A DNA stretch of 64,000 nucleotides, from positions 22,800,871-22,864,870 of the forward strand of contig NC_091152.1 in the NCBI RefSeq assembly GCF_040958095.1. The letters run 5' to 3'. The notes beneath the pieces are model-generated. The model was not told the DNA's origin. It saw only the letters and a program-made list of their open reading frames with translations, and searched no databases. Shown one piece after another: positions 37,601-49,914 of the stretch (positions are counted from its first letter, which is position 1; every line of letters begins with the position of its first letter). A program made the position numbers and the translations under genes. This DNA is from Procambarus clarkii. Taxonomy: Eukaryota > Arthropoda > Malacostraca > Decapoda > Cambaridae.

Positions 37601-40600
37601 TCGTGGGACCAGGCGAGATGAAACAGAGCTTTTCCCCCATTGCCCCGTAAAGGACGAACCACGTGAAGGCTGACGCCCCTTACGAGAACCCAAACAATGC
37701 ACAGAGTGATCACTGCACCGACCAGACACCAGCGGGTCCGAAGGAAGCGCCGACTCCGAAGCTGGCACCACTGGCCCACCACGACCGGAGGAACCACAAA
37801 CCCTGGCACGACCGCACCGGGAACGACCCACCACGGCCCGCCCTGGAGAACCAACAAGTCAGACATAGGGAGACAGCTAGTAGAAGTTGCTTGCAGATAC
37901 TGCATAGCCACAGAATCCCCAAACAGCAACGGACAAGAAGGTGACAAAAATCTAAGAGCCATGCCCCACGCGGATTCCAAAGAATAAGCGAGCACAGCCT
38001 GCCGGCATGTGAGGCGGGAAGTAAAGAACAGCAACACCGTCTCCTTCAGAATCGGCACATACAAAAACAAGGCAGCCGATGCCTTGCCTAACCGCCGAGG
38101 CAAGCACACCAGACACAGGCCCGGTCCCCAGCACCTCTCGTATTCTCCTCAAGCCAGTCCAAAGACAGCTCGAGCAGGGAAAAGAAACGTGAAACCAAAG
38201 CCAAGTGCCCCCGGGCTCGCAAATCCTCAATTACCAGGGACGTCAAAAGAATGGGAACCTGCACATGGAGCTGCACCTGACCAATATCCTTAGGAAGAAT
38301 GGGGGATGAACAAGCATGCATTGAGGTTACCTGGTTGATACCTGGTTGATGGGGTTCTGGGAGTTCTTCTACTCCCCAAGCCCGGCCTGAGGCCAGACTT
38401 GACTTGTGAGAGTTTGGTCCACCAGGCTGTTGCTTGGAGCGGCCCGTAGACCCACATACCCACCACAGCCCGGTTGGTCCAGTACTCCTTGAAGGAAACA
38501 ATCTAGTTTCCTCTTGAAGATGTCCACGATTGTTCCTGTAATATTTCTGATGCTCGCTGGTAGGACGTTGAACAACCGTGGACCTCTGATGTTCATAGGA
38601 GCATAGAGGTGCTCCAACTTGCCTCCATGTAAACCTGAACCACAGTAGAAGTTTCCCGCCACTCAAGCGTTCGGGTCCGACAGAACGAATGTCACGCCCC
38701 CAATGTAAAGAAAGATCAGTCTGCTAACCAGGATGATTCCAGTACCTCGTAATGCACCCAATAAGGAAAAGCAAAATCGAGATCAAATGAGGAAGTGGTC
38801 CATTATCGAGGCAAAATCCAGGTCATACAGGAGGTACGCCACAATGGCCTCTCAAACCTCCTTAAGCGGGATACAGGAAGCCAAAAACCTCAGGAAGGAA
38901 GGGGCCGAAGAACCCAAGGGAACCTGGAACCGAACCGGAGGAGGAGCCGAATATCAAATATCAAATTTGTACAGAGAAAGGGTGGGGGGGGGTTTAAGCG
39001 GTGTAAAACGGGGCCCAAGCATCCCAGGTCAACTCCTTCCCAACCCCGGAATCCTCCATGCCAGGACCCGGGGCAAAGCCATCCTCCATATCCTCCACCC
39101 CTAAAGAAAAGGCAGAGTCAACCGGAAAAGCAGGGAAAAGGAGGAGCCCGCTGGTCAGACCTGAAGCCCCGGATGGATGAGCAGTCTTGAATGCCTCTGT
39201 TGCCAAACCAGAAGGGGCAGACCCCGAGACCGCCCAAGTCTCACCACCATCTAGACCTTGCCCCGACTCTGAAACCCTCAGACATTTGAGAGCCGACAGC
39301 AGGGAAGCAGGACAAACTACAGCAGGGGGAAGGACGAGGGGGGGGGAGGGGGGGGAGGGGGGGAGGGGGGGGGAGGGGGAGGCGCGGACGAAACCAAAGT
39401 CGAAGCTACTAACGCCCCTCCAAGTTCAGGTCCCAATAACCAAAGTGAGACAGCCACAGGGCAGCCGAAAAGGCAACCAACCTAGCACGTTGCTGCAACT
39501 AGAACTGTGCATGCAATGCCAATGCTCCCTGCACTCTAGTATCAGAATCAATGGAGAACCAGCAAGGAACACCACTCATGGGACTCAGGGTCGAAGGTGT
39601 CACTGACCCAACAGACAGCATGACAGTGGCAAAACCGGTGAATGTAACCCTGAGACAAGGGGACAGAGCAACCTTCAATTTCACACAAGGCGAGATGAGA
39701 CCCAGAGGATGCATCCATTGGACCAATGAGCCATAATGGGGTTTTCCAAGGCCCTTAGGCTGACTGCTAAGGGAATCCCCAGGCAAGGTACTGTTAACTG
39801 GTTGGCCCAACTACCAAGAGAACAAATAAAAGTTGAACCCCTGCAACATGAACAATGACAGGGATCTAGCTGGGAGCCACCAGAATAACAAAGGGTGGTC
39901 AATAATCAAGGGGCAAAAAACCTGACAATGTTTTCAAAAGACAAAAAGGAAAACCCTGCAAAAGTACAATGTTTTCAGGAGGAACAGAACCGGCCATCGT
40001 GTAATAGGTGACAAGCTGCACAGTACCTTGCGCCCCTACCAGCAACGATACTAAATCTTACCCAAGGTCCAACAGTGGAAATGAAAACCCCAGCTGACCC
40101 CAAGGGCGGGCAATCACCGAGCAGCAAAAGATCCCTACGGAGGTAGTCCCCGAATGACTTGTGGAAGATAACCCCAAGCTGCAAGGTCAGTACTTACAGG
40201 GCACCTAGGAAAGGTGGCCCTAGGTGCATGTAGCCCCAGTACTCTGTGAATTACACCTGGCTCACACACCACCATACAGAAGAACACTGCAAAGGTACAG
40301 CACTGCTCAGAGATAGGAGCCAGAGTCGAATGACTGCCATGCAACACATCAGCTTTAGAATTAAGGTTGGATAGCCGGCGCAAGGGGGTCTGGTGCTCCC
40401 CCTTCCCCCTCCCAGGGAGGGTGGAGCTGCGCAGACAGCAGCCCGGTGGCATTTGTGACGTCATGCTTGTTTGCTTTTTTTCAGATTGTGGGGTACTGCT
40501 TGATAGTTCAGTTTTCGGTAGCAATTTTAACTAGGTGGAGTGTTTTGGGATGCCTACCTTTCTGGGTATCTAACCCGGCAGATGGCAGACAGAATGCTTC

Positions 40601-40768
40601 CAACCACACAAGGATTTCTATAAGCTATTGCTCCTCGTGCCTCTGAGGGGACCAGGTCCTGGCCCCCGGTAGGCTAGAACTCCAATTGAATTGACTGATG
40701 CCATGGTCTAATGTATACATATCAGCCCTGTATACGTCCAGGGAGCTGGAGGGGCTCTCCACAGAAAA
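34614..40768 (-). mobile_element. DIRS1-like retrotransposon, copy 5 (left end truncated)
   Basis: Starts abruptly inside the left inverted repeat next to a microsatellite; the right inverted repeat is complete to CTCTCCACAGAAAA (about 40375-40768) with TGACGTCA at 40456-40463. The internal complementary region is at 34775-34855. Minus-strand order: gag 5' (39000-39810), gag (37490-38680, broken by a LINE), RT (36548-37450), RNase H/Dam-like (35970-36782, with DVCTDTSSLGWGFVTSAHQ and LKVNLFASAWLRRLPVYVAP), recombinase remnant (35385-35813). The RT aspartate pair is kept (AFLDDWLVW) but the Tyr before it is Phe. Confidence 0.87.
38325..38622 (-). mobile_element. LINE 3' end inserted in DIRS copy 5 gag
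   Basis: The minus-strand frame reads RGPRLFNVLPASIRNITGT, then IVDIFKRKLDCFLQGVLDQP, the C-terminus of a Jockey/CR1-like ORF2, followed by a tail with CAACCAGGTATCAACCAGGT. Flanked by GAGGT on each side. DIRS gag sequence resumes on both sides (CATTGAGGT and GGTGCTCCAACTTG), so it is a clean insertion of about 300 bp. Confidence 0.82.
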
Positions 40769-40988
40769 TTGCATCATACAAATGCTTCCTGAAAGCATCT
40801 CCAGTGGCAATGAATTTCTGAATGTAACCAATCAGGATTGATCCCCATATAGTTTGCTGAATTGAGGTTACAATGTATTGTGAACAAGGGAAACAGGAAT
40901 GAACATCCAATCACACTCCAGTTTCCCATTACTTCTAGTATGATACATAATACTTTAAATAACAAAATTCATAATTAGTTGTTATTAC

Positions 40989-41207
40989 CTGCTGTAAATA
41001 TTTATTGCTTTCAGATAAATCTCGCAATCTACCCAAGAGTAGAGTATTGAGTTCTTTGGAATCTTGCGTGGCCATCATTTGAAGAATTACTCGCAAAAGT
41101 TCCTCACTAGGCTTATGTCGAAGAAGAATATCTGCTGCCATGGCTCTAACACTTGAGTCATGCGGGTGACGCAGCTCGAGGAAAATTCTCTCCAGCTTAC
41201 CGTAAAT
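40989..41207 (-). CDS. Mtp: MTP large subunit, internal exon
   Basis: Second MTP exon in the window on the minus strand. The acceptor is ttcttctcttag and the donor is CAG|GTAATAAC. It is 219 nt, 73 codons, phase 0 at both ends. The peptide starts IYGKLERIFLEL, contains SSVRAMAADILLRHKPSEELL and ends ESNKYLQQ. This is the end of the helical domain of the lipid-transfer fold; vertebrate MTP has [22 protein letters not shown] at the same place. It aligns directly after the preceding exon and before exon 32771-32983 with no missing residues, so the 8-kb intron between them (which carries a DIRS copy, a SINE, a microsatellite and a LINE fragment) appears to contain no MTP coding sequence. Confidence 0.9.
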
Positions 41208-41751
41208 CTAAGAGAAGAAAGCATGGATAATAACAATAACATAACACTAAGTTAAAACAGTAGTTAGTGAAGTTAACTCAAATAATCAATACTGGGTTTA
41301 CATCCAGGGCTGAGTGAGACATTTGGACATTTCAATACACACTTTGCCTTTATTTAGTTTGCAGTTAATAGGTATGGCTGCTGTGAGTCACATTTTAGGG
41401 AAGGTCAATTATTGACTAGGTGAATCTCAATAGGCCTAATCAGCCTCCTGTTACCAACAATGGGAAACATTTCTATACACTTTTATTAGATACTGTCAGA
41501 ACTAAAGCATTTAACAAAGTCTTGCTTCAGCAGTCTGAGTAAACCTTGTGACAATAACAGAGAACTATTTTTTAACCAAGAGATGGAAAAAAAATTATCA
41601 TGTGACATTATTCATGCATCACAAATTCCACTCATCCAAATGTTAAATAGATAAATTAATACACTGACACCTCCAAAATTTGGATTAGTATACAGTTTAT
41701 AATTCTGGATACAATCTGGGTTTGTGTGAAATCCAGATTTCCTGAAACTGC

Positions 41752-43215
41752 TTTTTCTGGGGAGCTTCTTTGAGACTCTCTGAAGCTAATACATTGACTC
41801 GGTTCCAGACTACCAGGTGCCATAAGTCATGGAGCACTTATTGGCCTACCGGGTACCATGAGTCATAACTTGGACCCCCTCAGAGAGGCGCATGTAGCAG
41901 TGGCACTATAAACATCTTACATTTAAAGTAATTCCCCTTCCCCCCTTGTATGAGGGAGGAGGGAGGCAGGCTGAGTTAGCCAACCCCACCACCATCAGTT
42001 CTAATTCTGATGTGTACCTAGTCGCCCGTTCTAGTCGCTCTGGCTCCAGTCTCCCATTTTTCAGCCTTTGAGGCTGTTCTTATACACATTTGTGTAACCT
42101 GAGCTAAGAGTTACAGTGAGCTTGGAAATGCATGTAATCAGAGTTTCCTTCCTTGTGCACTCTGTAAGTACCCTTGCACAGTCAGGATTGTCTTCCCTTT
42201 CCATACTCCATTAAGGAGTGCCCTCGCCCTACAAGTAAACCAATGGTCTTGGACTATCTGTCTTTTCTCAGGTTGGGAGTGTTTTTGCTGGAGAGGCACA
42301 CTGTGGTTCACAAGACCTAATTGGTGCGCAGAGGTAGACTTCCGGTTTATAGTCTGGGTGGTGCTATATTCTCCCTGGTTGCTCATTTTCTGTGGTATGC
42401 TCCTGCAGGTACTGGGCTTTCTCTCTTATCCCCTTTCTGGGAGGATTTCATTGTTTTAGCCATTTTATGCTTGAAAGTTTAAATATTAAACCTTATTAGG
42501 TTTTCCTGAGGAATTTATGCAGTTCACTCCCATCGTTGCCCCTACGACTTTTCTGCTGGTTTTGGGTGGCCAGGGTTGCCTGGGGTAACAACCATACTGT
42601 TCCAAGTGCTTGGGCTTCCTGCAGGGCACTCTCACCCTGCAGGCCCTGGAAAACCCCAATGGGCTCTTGTACTATGGATACTTTTCCCATGCCTGCCCTC
42701 TCCTTGTGCAACTTTGAGGGTTGTTCAATGCCTGTGCCACCTGGCAATGCTCATACATTCTGCCTCCATCATGCTGCCTGTTGGATCTGTGACACCTTCA
42801 ACCCAGAGTCATGTGGGACGTGTTTCTCCCAGGTGACTCATCTTACCCATATATTTCTAAGTTCAGAGATTTCAGGCAGTGACCGCTTTGCTTTCGAAGT
42901 TTTCTGTTTTGCAGTAATTATCGAAGTGTAGTTACAGGATTAGAGCTACGCACGTGGTGGCCCGTCTACCTAGTATCATGAATACTGGGTAGGCTACCAT
43001 GAATAACAGATCCAAGTCCAGTAAGGCCACTAAGGCAGATAACACACTGATCAGGAATAAATCATCTAGCCAAGCTAGCAACAAGGTTAGTCCAGCTGTC
43101 CCTCCCTCGGGGGCCGCCTGTACTGACTCTCCCCTTGTCAACAATAACAAACCATCCCAGCTGGATGGTGCGTCGAGATCGTCATGGATCATGCAACAAT
43201 TATGCAGCTGTATGG
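41752..43215 (+). mobile_element. Diverged DIRS-like fragment, opposite orientation
   Basis: Begins CTTTTTCTGGGGAGCTTC followed by GGCCTACCGGGTACCATGAG and CCCCCTCAGAGAGGCGCATG, diverged versions of the inverted repeat read inward from the end opposite to that seen in the other copies. A plus-strand frame at 42536-42900 has LCNFEGCSMPVPPGNAHTFC, then LHHAACWICDTFNPESCGTC, matching the gag zinc-binding segment of copy 7 (CEFEGCSVPLSQGDPHCFCL, CHAACWVGDTFDPESCECC). Near 42918 a 40-bp piece of LINE tail occurs. It ends at the TTAA element. Confidence 0.6.
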
Positions 43216-43225
43216 ATCAACTTAA

Positions 43226-44703
43226 CCCTTAAATGGCGCCTGGCTATTTAGCATGTGTCACCCACAGGCGCATACAAAAAAAAAAAAATCCTTCTAAACC
43301 TGTTAATTTGTATTCACTGATCATGGGAAAAATAACAACAAAATCGTAAGTGGCATATATTGCCCGCTATAGGGTGGGGAAGTCTGGCAAAAACCAGGCG
43401 CTGACTCAGCGTGCGTCCCAGACGGTCTGTTGCTCGCCAGCTGTCAGGCCCGAAATGCCACAGAGATAATTACCTAACTATTTCAATGTCTCTGATTGAT
43501 TTTTCGTAGTTTTTTTTGCTGTAATATTATTCAATAGTGTGTAGTGTGATATATTTATATAATAAAATGAGTGAATCATCGCTGTACTCAAAAATATGGT
43601 GTGCATATTATGATTCAATTATGCTCATCAAACAGTGAACAATTACTTTGTCGGTTATAACACTATATACACAGGTTATATATAAGTATCTGCATGTTTT
43701 GTTCACCATAACGAACACTAAGTTGCTATTACGAGTCAAAAAGTAACGAGGAGTGACCGCCACACACCAGCCAGCCACTCGCTGCCACTCACTTCCTCAA
43801 CACCTCACTCGCCCACATTCTCCTCCCACCATACTGTTTTTGCTTTTATTCACTATATACAGATGTAATATATAAGTATGTACATTCGTGTTCACCATAA
43901 CGAACCACTAAGTTGGCATGCTCAGTGGCAGTGGCAGCCCGCCACTGGCTGCTACTTCCTCCCTTCCTCAAGTCACCTGACTCACCCACATTCTCCTCCC
44001 ACAATACTGTTTTTGCTTTTATTCACTATATACAGACGTTATATATAAGTATCTACATTCGTGTTCACCATGTTAGTGGTGAGCACTAACGTTAGTGAGG
44101 AATGTTAGTGCCTTGAACAAGTGAGCAAGCGGAGGGAGCATCAGCTGACGCTGTGACATCACTGTGGAGTGTGGCAACCTCTGTTGTTCACTGAACTTGC
44201 CATACCAGCTTAGTTGTACAGTTATGGTGAACAAAACATCCAGAAACTTACATATAACCTGTGTTTATAGTGAAATAACTGCAAAACTATTCGATTATTG
44301 TTTTATGATCATCATAATTGAATCACTAATATGCTCACAATACTTTTGAGTATAGCAATGGTTCACACATTTTATTATATAAATATATCACACTACACAC
44401 TATTGAATAATATTACTGCAAAACAGAAAAAAATCAATCAGAGCATTGAAATAATAACGTAATAATATCTTTGTGGCAACTCCCTCCTGACAGCTCGGGT
44501 GGAGCTGACCACCTACATCAATTACTCTGTCAACCTCATACTATTGTGGCCAAAATATATAACCTACGATTTATTTTTATATTTTTCTTGTGATCAGGGA
44601 ACACAAATGAAAACTTTTATAAGACAAAAAACATTTCTTAATTTTTTTTATTTCTTGCGGCTGACGTGTTGCAGGCTAAAATCGCAAGAGCAGCCCAGGG
44701 GGG
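43226..44703. mobile_element. TTAA-flanked element with long inverted arms
   Basis: Flanked by TTAA at 43222-43225 and 44704-44707; ends CCCTTAAATGG and GCCCAGGGGGG. About 43450-43640 is the reverse complement of 44285-44455 (e.g. TTCAATAGTGTGTAGTGTGA in one arm, inverted in the other). The centre holds three copies of the 'gtatctacattcgtgttcaccataacgaaccact' tandem unit. No transposase frame; probably a non-autonomous piggyBac-type element. In the intron between MTP exons 44743 and 40989. Confidence 0.65.
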
Positions 44704-44742
44704 TTAATACAAATATGTGTACATAAAAGTATATTTGATTAC

Positions 44743-44955
44743 CTCTTTGGTTATGTAAGAATCAGGCATTGTTTGAAGAGCCCGTGTAGCATAAATGGCT
44801 GGTTTACGAGCGTCTCCTTCAGCAAATTTAAGCAAAACGTCCATTGTGTCTGCCAATCGTAAATTTTTCAACCCACGGATATACATCAGTTGACACAATT
44901 CATGACTGCAATTTCCCAACTTCTCAACAAGTAGGCTCCTCACTTCTGAAATAAT
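44743..44955 (-). CDS. Mtp: MTP large subunit, internal exon (first one in window)
   Basis: Exon of the microsomal triglyceride transfer protein large subunit, a member of the large lipid transfer protein family. In animals this ER-lumen protein pairs with protein disulfide isomerase and loads lipid onto apoB-type lipoproteins. On the minus strand it is preceded by a pyrimidine-rich acceptor (tttgtctttcag) and followed by a GTAATC donor, giving 213 nt, exactly 71 codons in phase 0. The peptide runs from IISEVRSLLVEKL to DSYITKE and contains MYIRGLKNLRLADTMDVLLK. It matches the alpha-helical middle domain of vertebrate MTP (around residue 455 onward, my estimate), where the counterpart reads [21 protein letters not shown]. 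It joins in frame to exon 40989-41207 across a 3.5-kb intron. Upstream exons coding the N-terminal half are not visible and should lie beyond 64 kb. Confidence 0.9.
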
Positions 44956-45166
44956 CTGAAAGACAAATGTATGGATTTATACAAAGAAATTACCCAAAAG
45001 AGTAGGAACAACTATACAAATACAGTAAAAGTAAATCCTGCATGTAATGCCTACAGTTGATTCTCCATCTTTTTGATGTCTTGAGTAATTTTAGGTATGT
45101 AGGTTTTAATTTTAGGCCAAAATGTGTTTTTATTTGTATAAATATCAGACAGAGTACAGAATATAT

Positions 45167-48100
45167 AAAATCCCAGCATCGAGTGTAATGAAATGCCAAT
45201 TTCTGGAGGAGCCCCAGAGGCTCACTGACGATCTCACTCTTCCCGAGATTGCTTCACTAAAAGCTCACATCAGCCGTAAATAGTTCTGTTGGGCCTGCCA
45301 GGAACAAGAGGTTGTCTGACACTGCAGACAACTTGGGAAATGCAAGTCTTGGAACGAACAGGGAACTTAGGAAACAGTATCCAACTTAACAGAAGTGGTG
45401 GCACACAGAAGTGGTGGAGACAAGGAAGCAGTCCAAGAATCCCAAACAAGACCCAGCCAGGTCTGAACCTGGGACGGAACCAGATGGGACTTCCTCCAGT
45501 TCACCAGGAACCTGAACCTGGCGGGCTGGGAAAGAACCAGATCCATGGCGAGCAGACAAGCTGACCGACTGGGAGCCCACACCAGCCAGTCGTCGAGGTA
45601 GGCCAAAACCCGAACCCTAGAAGAAGCAGACGGGTCACCACAACCCGGGTCAGATGTGTGAAAACACGAGGTGCCAGATTCAAGCCAAAAGGTAGACAGC
45701 GAAAGCGGTAAGTGTGATGCCCCACCACGAAACCTAACCAGTCCCTGAACCCCGGATGAATAGGAACATGCCAATAAGCATTCTTGAGGGCCAGAGACAC
45801 CATCCAGGCACCCGGCTCCAACAGAAGCCGGATCTGAGACATAGTAGTCATCCGAAAGGAGGGGCAAGGAATCCAGGGGTTCAGACGGAACAAGTCCAGA
45901 ATGAACCTCAGATCCGCACAGTCCCGTTTTAGCACTGGAAACAGGTGGGAAACCCACCTGAGGGACGGGGTCGTTTCGACCATGCCCAAACGCACCTACT
46001 CTAAGATGATTTGATGAAGCGCAGGAGAAGAAACCTGCCCCGTTAGTCCCGAATCCCCCAAAGGATGACGGGCTGCCCAACGCCACCTCAGGCAGGATGA
46101 CACAACCGAAAAGGCCCACAAATCATGGGACCAAGCGTGGGCAAACAGAGCGAGCCTGCCCCCCCTGTCGCCCCGTCAACGGGGCGAACCGCATAAGGGC
46201 CGATGCCCCTTAAAGAACCCAAACGTCGAGCAGGGCGAACACCACGCCGACCAGACGACGCCGGCACCGAAGGTAATGTCGGCTCAGATACTGGCACCAA
46301 TGGCCCACCTCGACCAGCGCAACCCGGAACCCTGGCATGACCCCTCCGAGACTGCCAAGAACGACCTCCCCGGAGAACCAACAAGTTTGACATAGGACGA
46401 CAACTAGATGAAGCCGCTTGCAGAAACTGCGAGACCGCAGCTTCTGCAAACAGTAACGGACAAAGTGGAGATGAGAACCTAAGAGCCACAGCCCAAGCGG
46501 ATTCCAAAGATAGGGCGAGCACAACCTGACGGCACGTGAGGCGAGAAGCAAAAAACAGAGATACCGCTTCCTTCAAGATGGGCGCAAAGAGCTTCAACAG
46601 TGCAGCCGACACCCTAGCTGCTGAAGTCAGTGCTCCAGACGAAGGCCCTTCACTCAACGTTCCCACATCCTCCTCAAGCCAGGCATAAGACAGCTCGAGA
46701 AGGAAAAAGAAACGCAAGACCGAAGCCAAATGCCCATGGGAGCACAAATCCTCAGCAACCAACGATGCTGAAAGAGGAACCTGCACGTGAAGCTGGAAAG
46801 GGCCAACATCCTGAGAAAGCACGGGGGCGAACAAGCATGCATTAAGGTGTTCAAACTCACCCCCCCCCCCACCCCAGGTAAACCTGCAGAAATGTAGAAG
46901 TTTCACGCCAATCAAGCGTGTGGGTCCGACAGAACCCACGCCACGCCCCCAAAGAAAAGAAAGGGCAGTCTGCCAACCAGGAAGACTCCGGAATCTCCAC
47001 ACACACCCAAAAGCGGGTTCTAGAACTGAACTCAAATGAAGATGGATCCATCACAGAGGTATAAACCGGATCTCGCAAGAGGTATGCAGCAAGAGCTCCC
47101 GAGCCTCCTTCGCAGAAATACAGAAAGTAGAAAACCTCTGGAAAGACAGATCTGAGGTACCCAAAGGAGCCCGAAACCGAACCAGGAGGAGGAGCTAAAC
47201 CCAAATTATACTCGTATAGGGAAAGGGGGAGGGTAAGAAAACCCCTCCCCCTGCAACAATAAGCCCCGCGAGGAAGGCAAAAGCACCCAAGCGGGGTCAA
47301 AGAGGGCCCCAAGGCCCCCAGGTCGTCTCCTCCCCAGCCCCAAGATCCCCCATGTCGGGACCTGGGGCAGAGCCGTCCTCCAAACCCTCTTCCTCTGAAG
47401 AAAAGGCAGAGTCCCGGGGAAAGGCAGACAAGAGGGGGGTTTGCTGGTGGGACCCAGAAGCCTCAGCAGGAGGAACCGGCTCAAATGCCTTCATCTCCGA
47501 CCCGAATGGGGCAGTGCCCGAAGCCACCCGAACCTCATTACCAACTAAATCCTATGCCGAATCCGAAACCCTCAGACGTTTAGGAGCCGGACATAGGGGG
47601 AAGGGGCAGGATGAACCACAGGGGAAGGACCAGGGAGCGCAAAAGGAGCCAAAGTCGAAGCGACTAATGCCCCCAGGTCCGGGTCCCTAAAACCAAAACG
47701 GGGCAGCCTCAGGGCATCCGGGTGGGAACCAACTTAGCGCGTTGCAGTAACCTAAACCTAACATGCAACGCAAATGCTGCCTGTACCCTAACAGGAACCT
47801 CCTCAAAGTAAAACTGGAGCACAAGCAGAGAACACAACTCGCAAGACTCCGGGTCAAAGGTGTCGTTGACCCAACAGGCAGCATAACGGAGGTAAAACAG
47901 GTGACTGTCACCCTGAGACAAGGGCACACAGCAACTTTCAAACACGAACAAGGCAGGATGGAACTTGGGATACGCATCCATGGGCCCGTCGAGCCCCAAT
48001 AGGGGTTTCCAGGGCCCGTAGGGTAACAACTACGGGAAGCCCGGGCAAGGTGTTGCTAACCGATTAAAAATCCAAACTAACAAGGGGTAGATGATAACAC

Positions 48101-49051
48101 TGAAACCCTTGTGATGTGTACAAGCACAGGGGCCTAGCAGAGGGCCACCAAAACAGCATTAGGGGAACTATAGGCCCACGAGGCAGAACCTCCACCAGGC
48201 AAACAAAAACAAAACCAAAGAAAAATCCCGCAAAAGTACACCGTCTCCAGAGGTAACAGGAACCGGTTGCCGCTTAGGTGGCAGGACACGCAACACCTTA
48301 ATGCCCTAACCAGCACAACACCACTCCCTACCCAAAGCCAAACAAGGGCCCCAAGACCTAGCTGGCTCCAAGGGCGAGGCAAATGCCGAGCAGCATGAAC
48401 CCCTACGGAAGCGGTTCCCAAACGCCCCAAGGAAGATAACCCTGACACCCAGGGGCAGTACTCACAGGGCGCTTAGGGAAGGAAGCCCCTAAGCGCATGC
48501 AGCCCGGCACTGATGAAGTACTCCTGGCCACCGCACACCACACTAAGACAGCAGAGAACGCCACACAAGGCAAAACACCGCCCAGGAATTTGAGGCCAGA
48601 GAAGCATCTGTCCAGGTTGACACTAGCTTACGGACTGAAGGCAGCCAGAGCGGTGGGGTCCGGGGCCCCTCCCCTCCCCCTCTCGGGGAGGGGAGGGCTG
48701 CGCGGACAACCGGTGCGGTAGTAAATTGTGATAATTGCTTGTTTGCTTGTTTCCTTGGGAATGTAGGGAGTTCTCTACCTCTGTTCGGTTTTTGTTTTAG
48801 CTTTTTACCGTGTGGGGTTTGTTTTGTTATGCCTACCTTTCTGGGTGCCTAACCCTGGTCGATGGCAGATAAGGAAAACCCCAACCACAACAGGGTTTTC
48901 CAGGGCCATTGCTCCCTGAAACCTCTCTGCAGGGGCCAGGTTCTGGCGCTAGTCCCTGGTAGGTCTGAACTCCATAGCTAATGTCCCGGTCTAATATAAC
49001 ATACATTAGCCCCATAAGCTCCAAGGAGCCGTAGGGGCTCCCCACAGAAAA
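45167..49051 (-). mobile_element. DIRS1-like retrotransposon, copy 6 (internal deletion)
   Basis: Left end AAAATCCCAGCATCGAGTGT, right end GGGGCTCCCCACAGAAAA. Only ~130 bp of left repeat remains before the sequence jumps into RT, so recombinase, RNase H and the internal complementary region are gone. RT at 45367-46119 is the cleanest in the window: ETTPSLRWVSHLFPV, LDLFRLNPWIPCPSFRMTTM, ALKNAYWHVPIHPGFRDWLG and RVLAYLDDWLVWAPSRSACL with the catalytic YLDD. Gag frames fill 46088-47035 and 47206-48029. The right inverted repeat is about 48640-49051. Its right end matches copy 3's (CCGTAGGGGCTCCCCACAG), so these two form a subfamily distinct from copies 1 and 7. Confidence 0.87.
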
Positions 49052-49906
49052 TATGATTGAAAGGCATATAAATTAGTGTAAAAAGTATTGATAGAGTACA
49101 GTATTTTAAGTGTTAATGATTAATTAAGCCTTGACAAAAAGATACTGTACAGTGTAAATATACAGTAGAAATAATTTTCAATTGTGAATTAGAATTAGAA
49201 CTCGTGTGAATTAGTAGTAAGCCTAGCTGTTGTGTGAAGTGAATGCCTGAAAATAAGTGTACATACTGTATGTACCTTGTATATAGTACTGAACAATATA
49301 TAACAAGCGCTGCAGAGGAAGACGTAATCTTCACAGCTTCATAATCTTCAGCTTCATTAAAAAGTATGTCAATTTACCAATTTTATTATAGTATTACAAC
49401 ATATTAATTTTTTTTTTCAACAAAAGCTACATATTAGTCTCTGCAAATGTATATTCTATCATTAGCAGAGAAAAGGTGAACTCAAAATATTTCATCTTGG
49501 CTAGCTCTCAGTTAGTGACAAGGCTCGATCGCCATTGTATGGCTTGGCCGCCACAGCCTGTGTTGTAACATTAAAAATACATTACCTGCACTGTACAGGG
49601 TAAAACATAACACATCTGTAAAATTTTATTGAGAAAATATTAACAATCACTGATTGATACATGAAATATTTTGCAATACAAAGGAATGAACCAATTTTTT
49701 CCCACCCATCTGGACTTTATCAGAGCATTTTCACACATCCATGCAGCAGCCAACAGCTGGCTTAATCGTCGGCGTGGCACTAAATTGGAACGCAATTACA
49801 CAATTAACTTTATTTAATTTTAGTTATACAATATATCTATCAATGTATCAAGTAGGATATATAAAATATATATACAGTACTTGAAAAATTACCCGACCCG
49901 ACTTAA
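49052..49906. other. No gene or clear repeat seen
   Basis: AT-rich sequence upstream of the first visible MTP exon. I searched by eye for a preceding MTP exon on the minus strand and did not find one. Confidence 0.4.
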
Positions 49907-49914
49907 CACATTAA

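Noticed and set aside
40770..40965. Extra MTP exon between 40989 and 32983 (frame with IQQTIWGSILIGYIQKF)
   Set aside because: The flanking exons align contiguously with vertebrate MTP in phase 0, leaving no room, and I see no family match.
42999..43232. Host gene with S/K-rich N-terminus (MNNRSKSSKATKADNT)
   Set aside because: Short frame lying between a LINE-tail fragment and a TTAA element, cut at the TTAA; at best a LINE ORF1 remnant.
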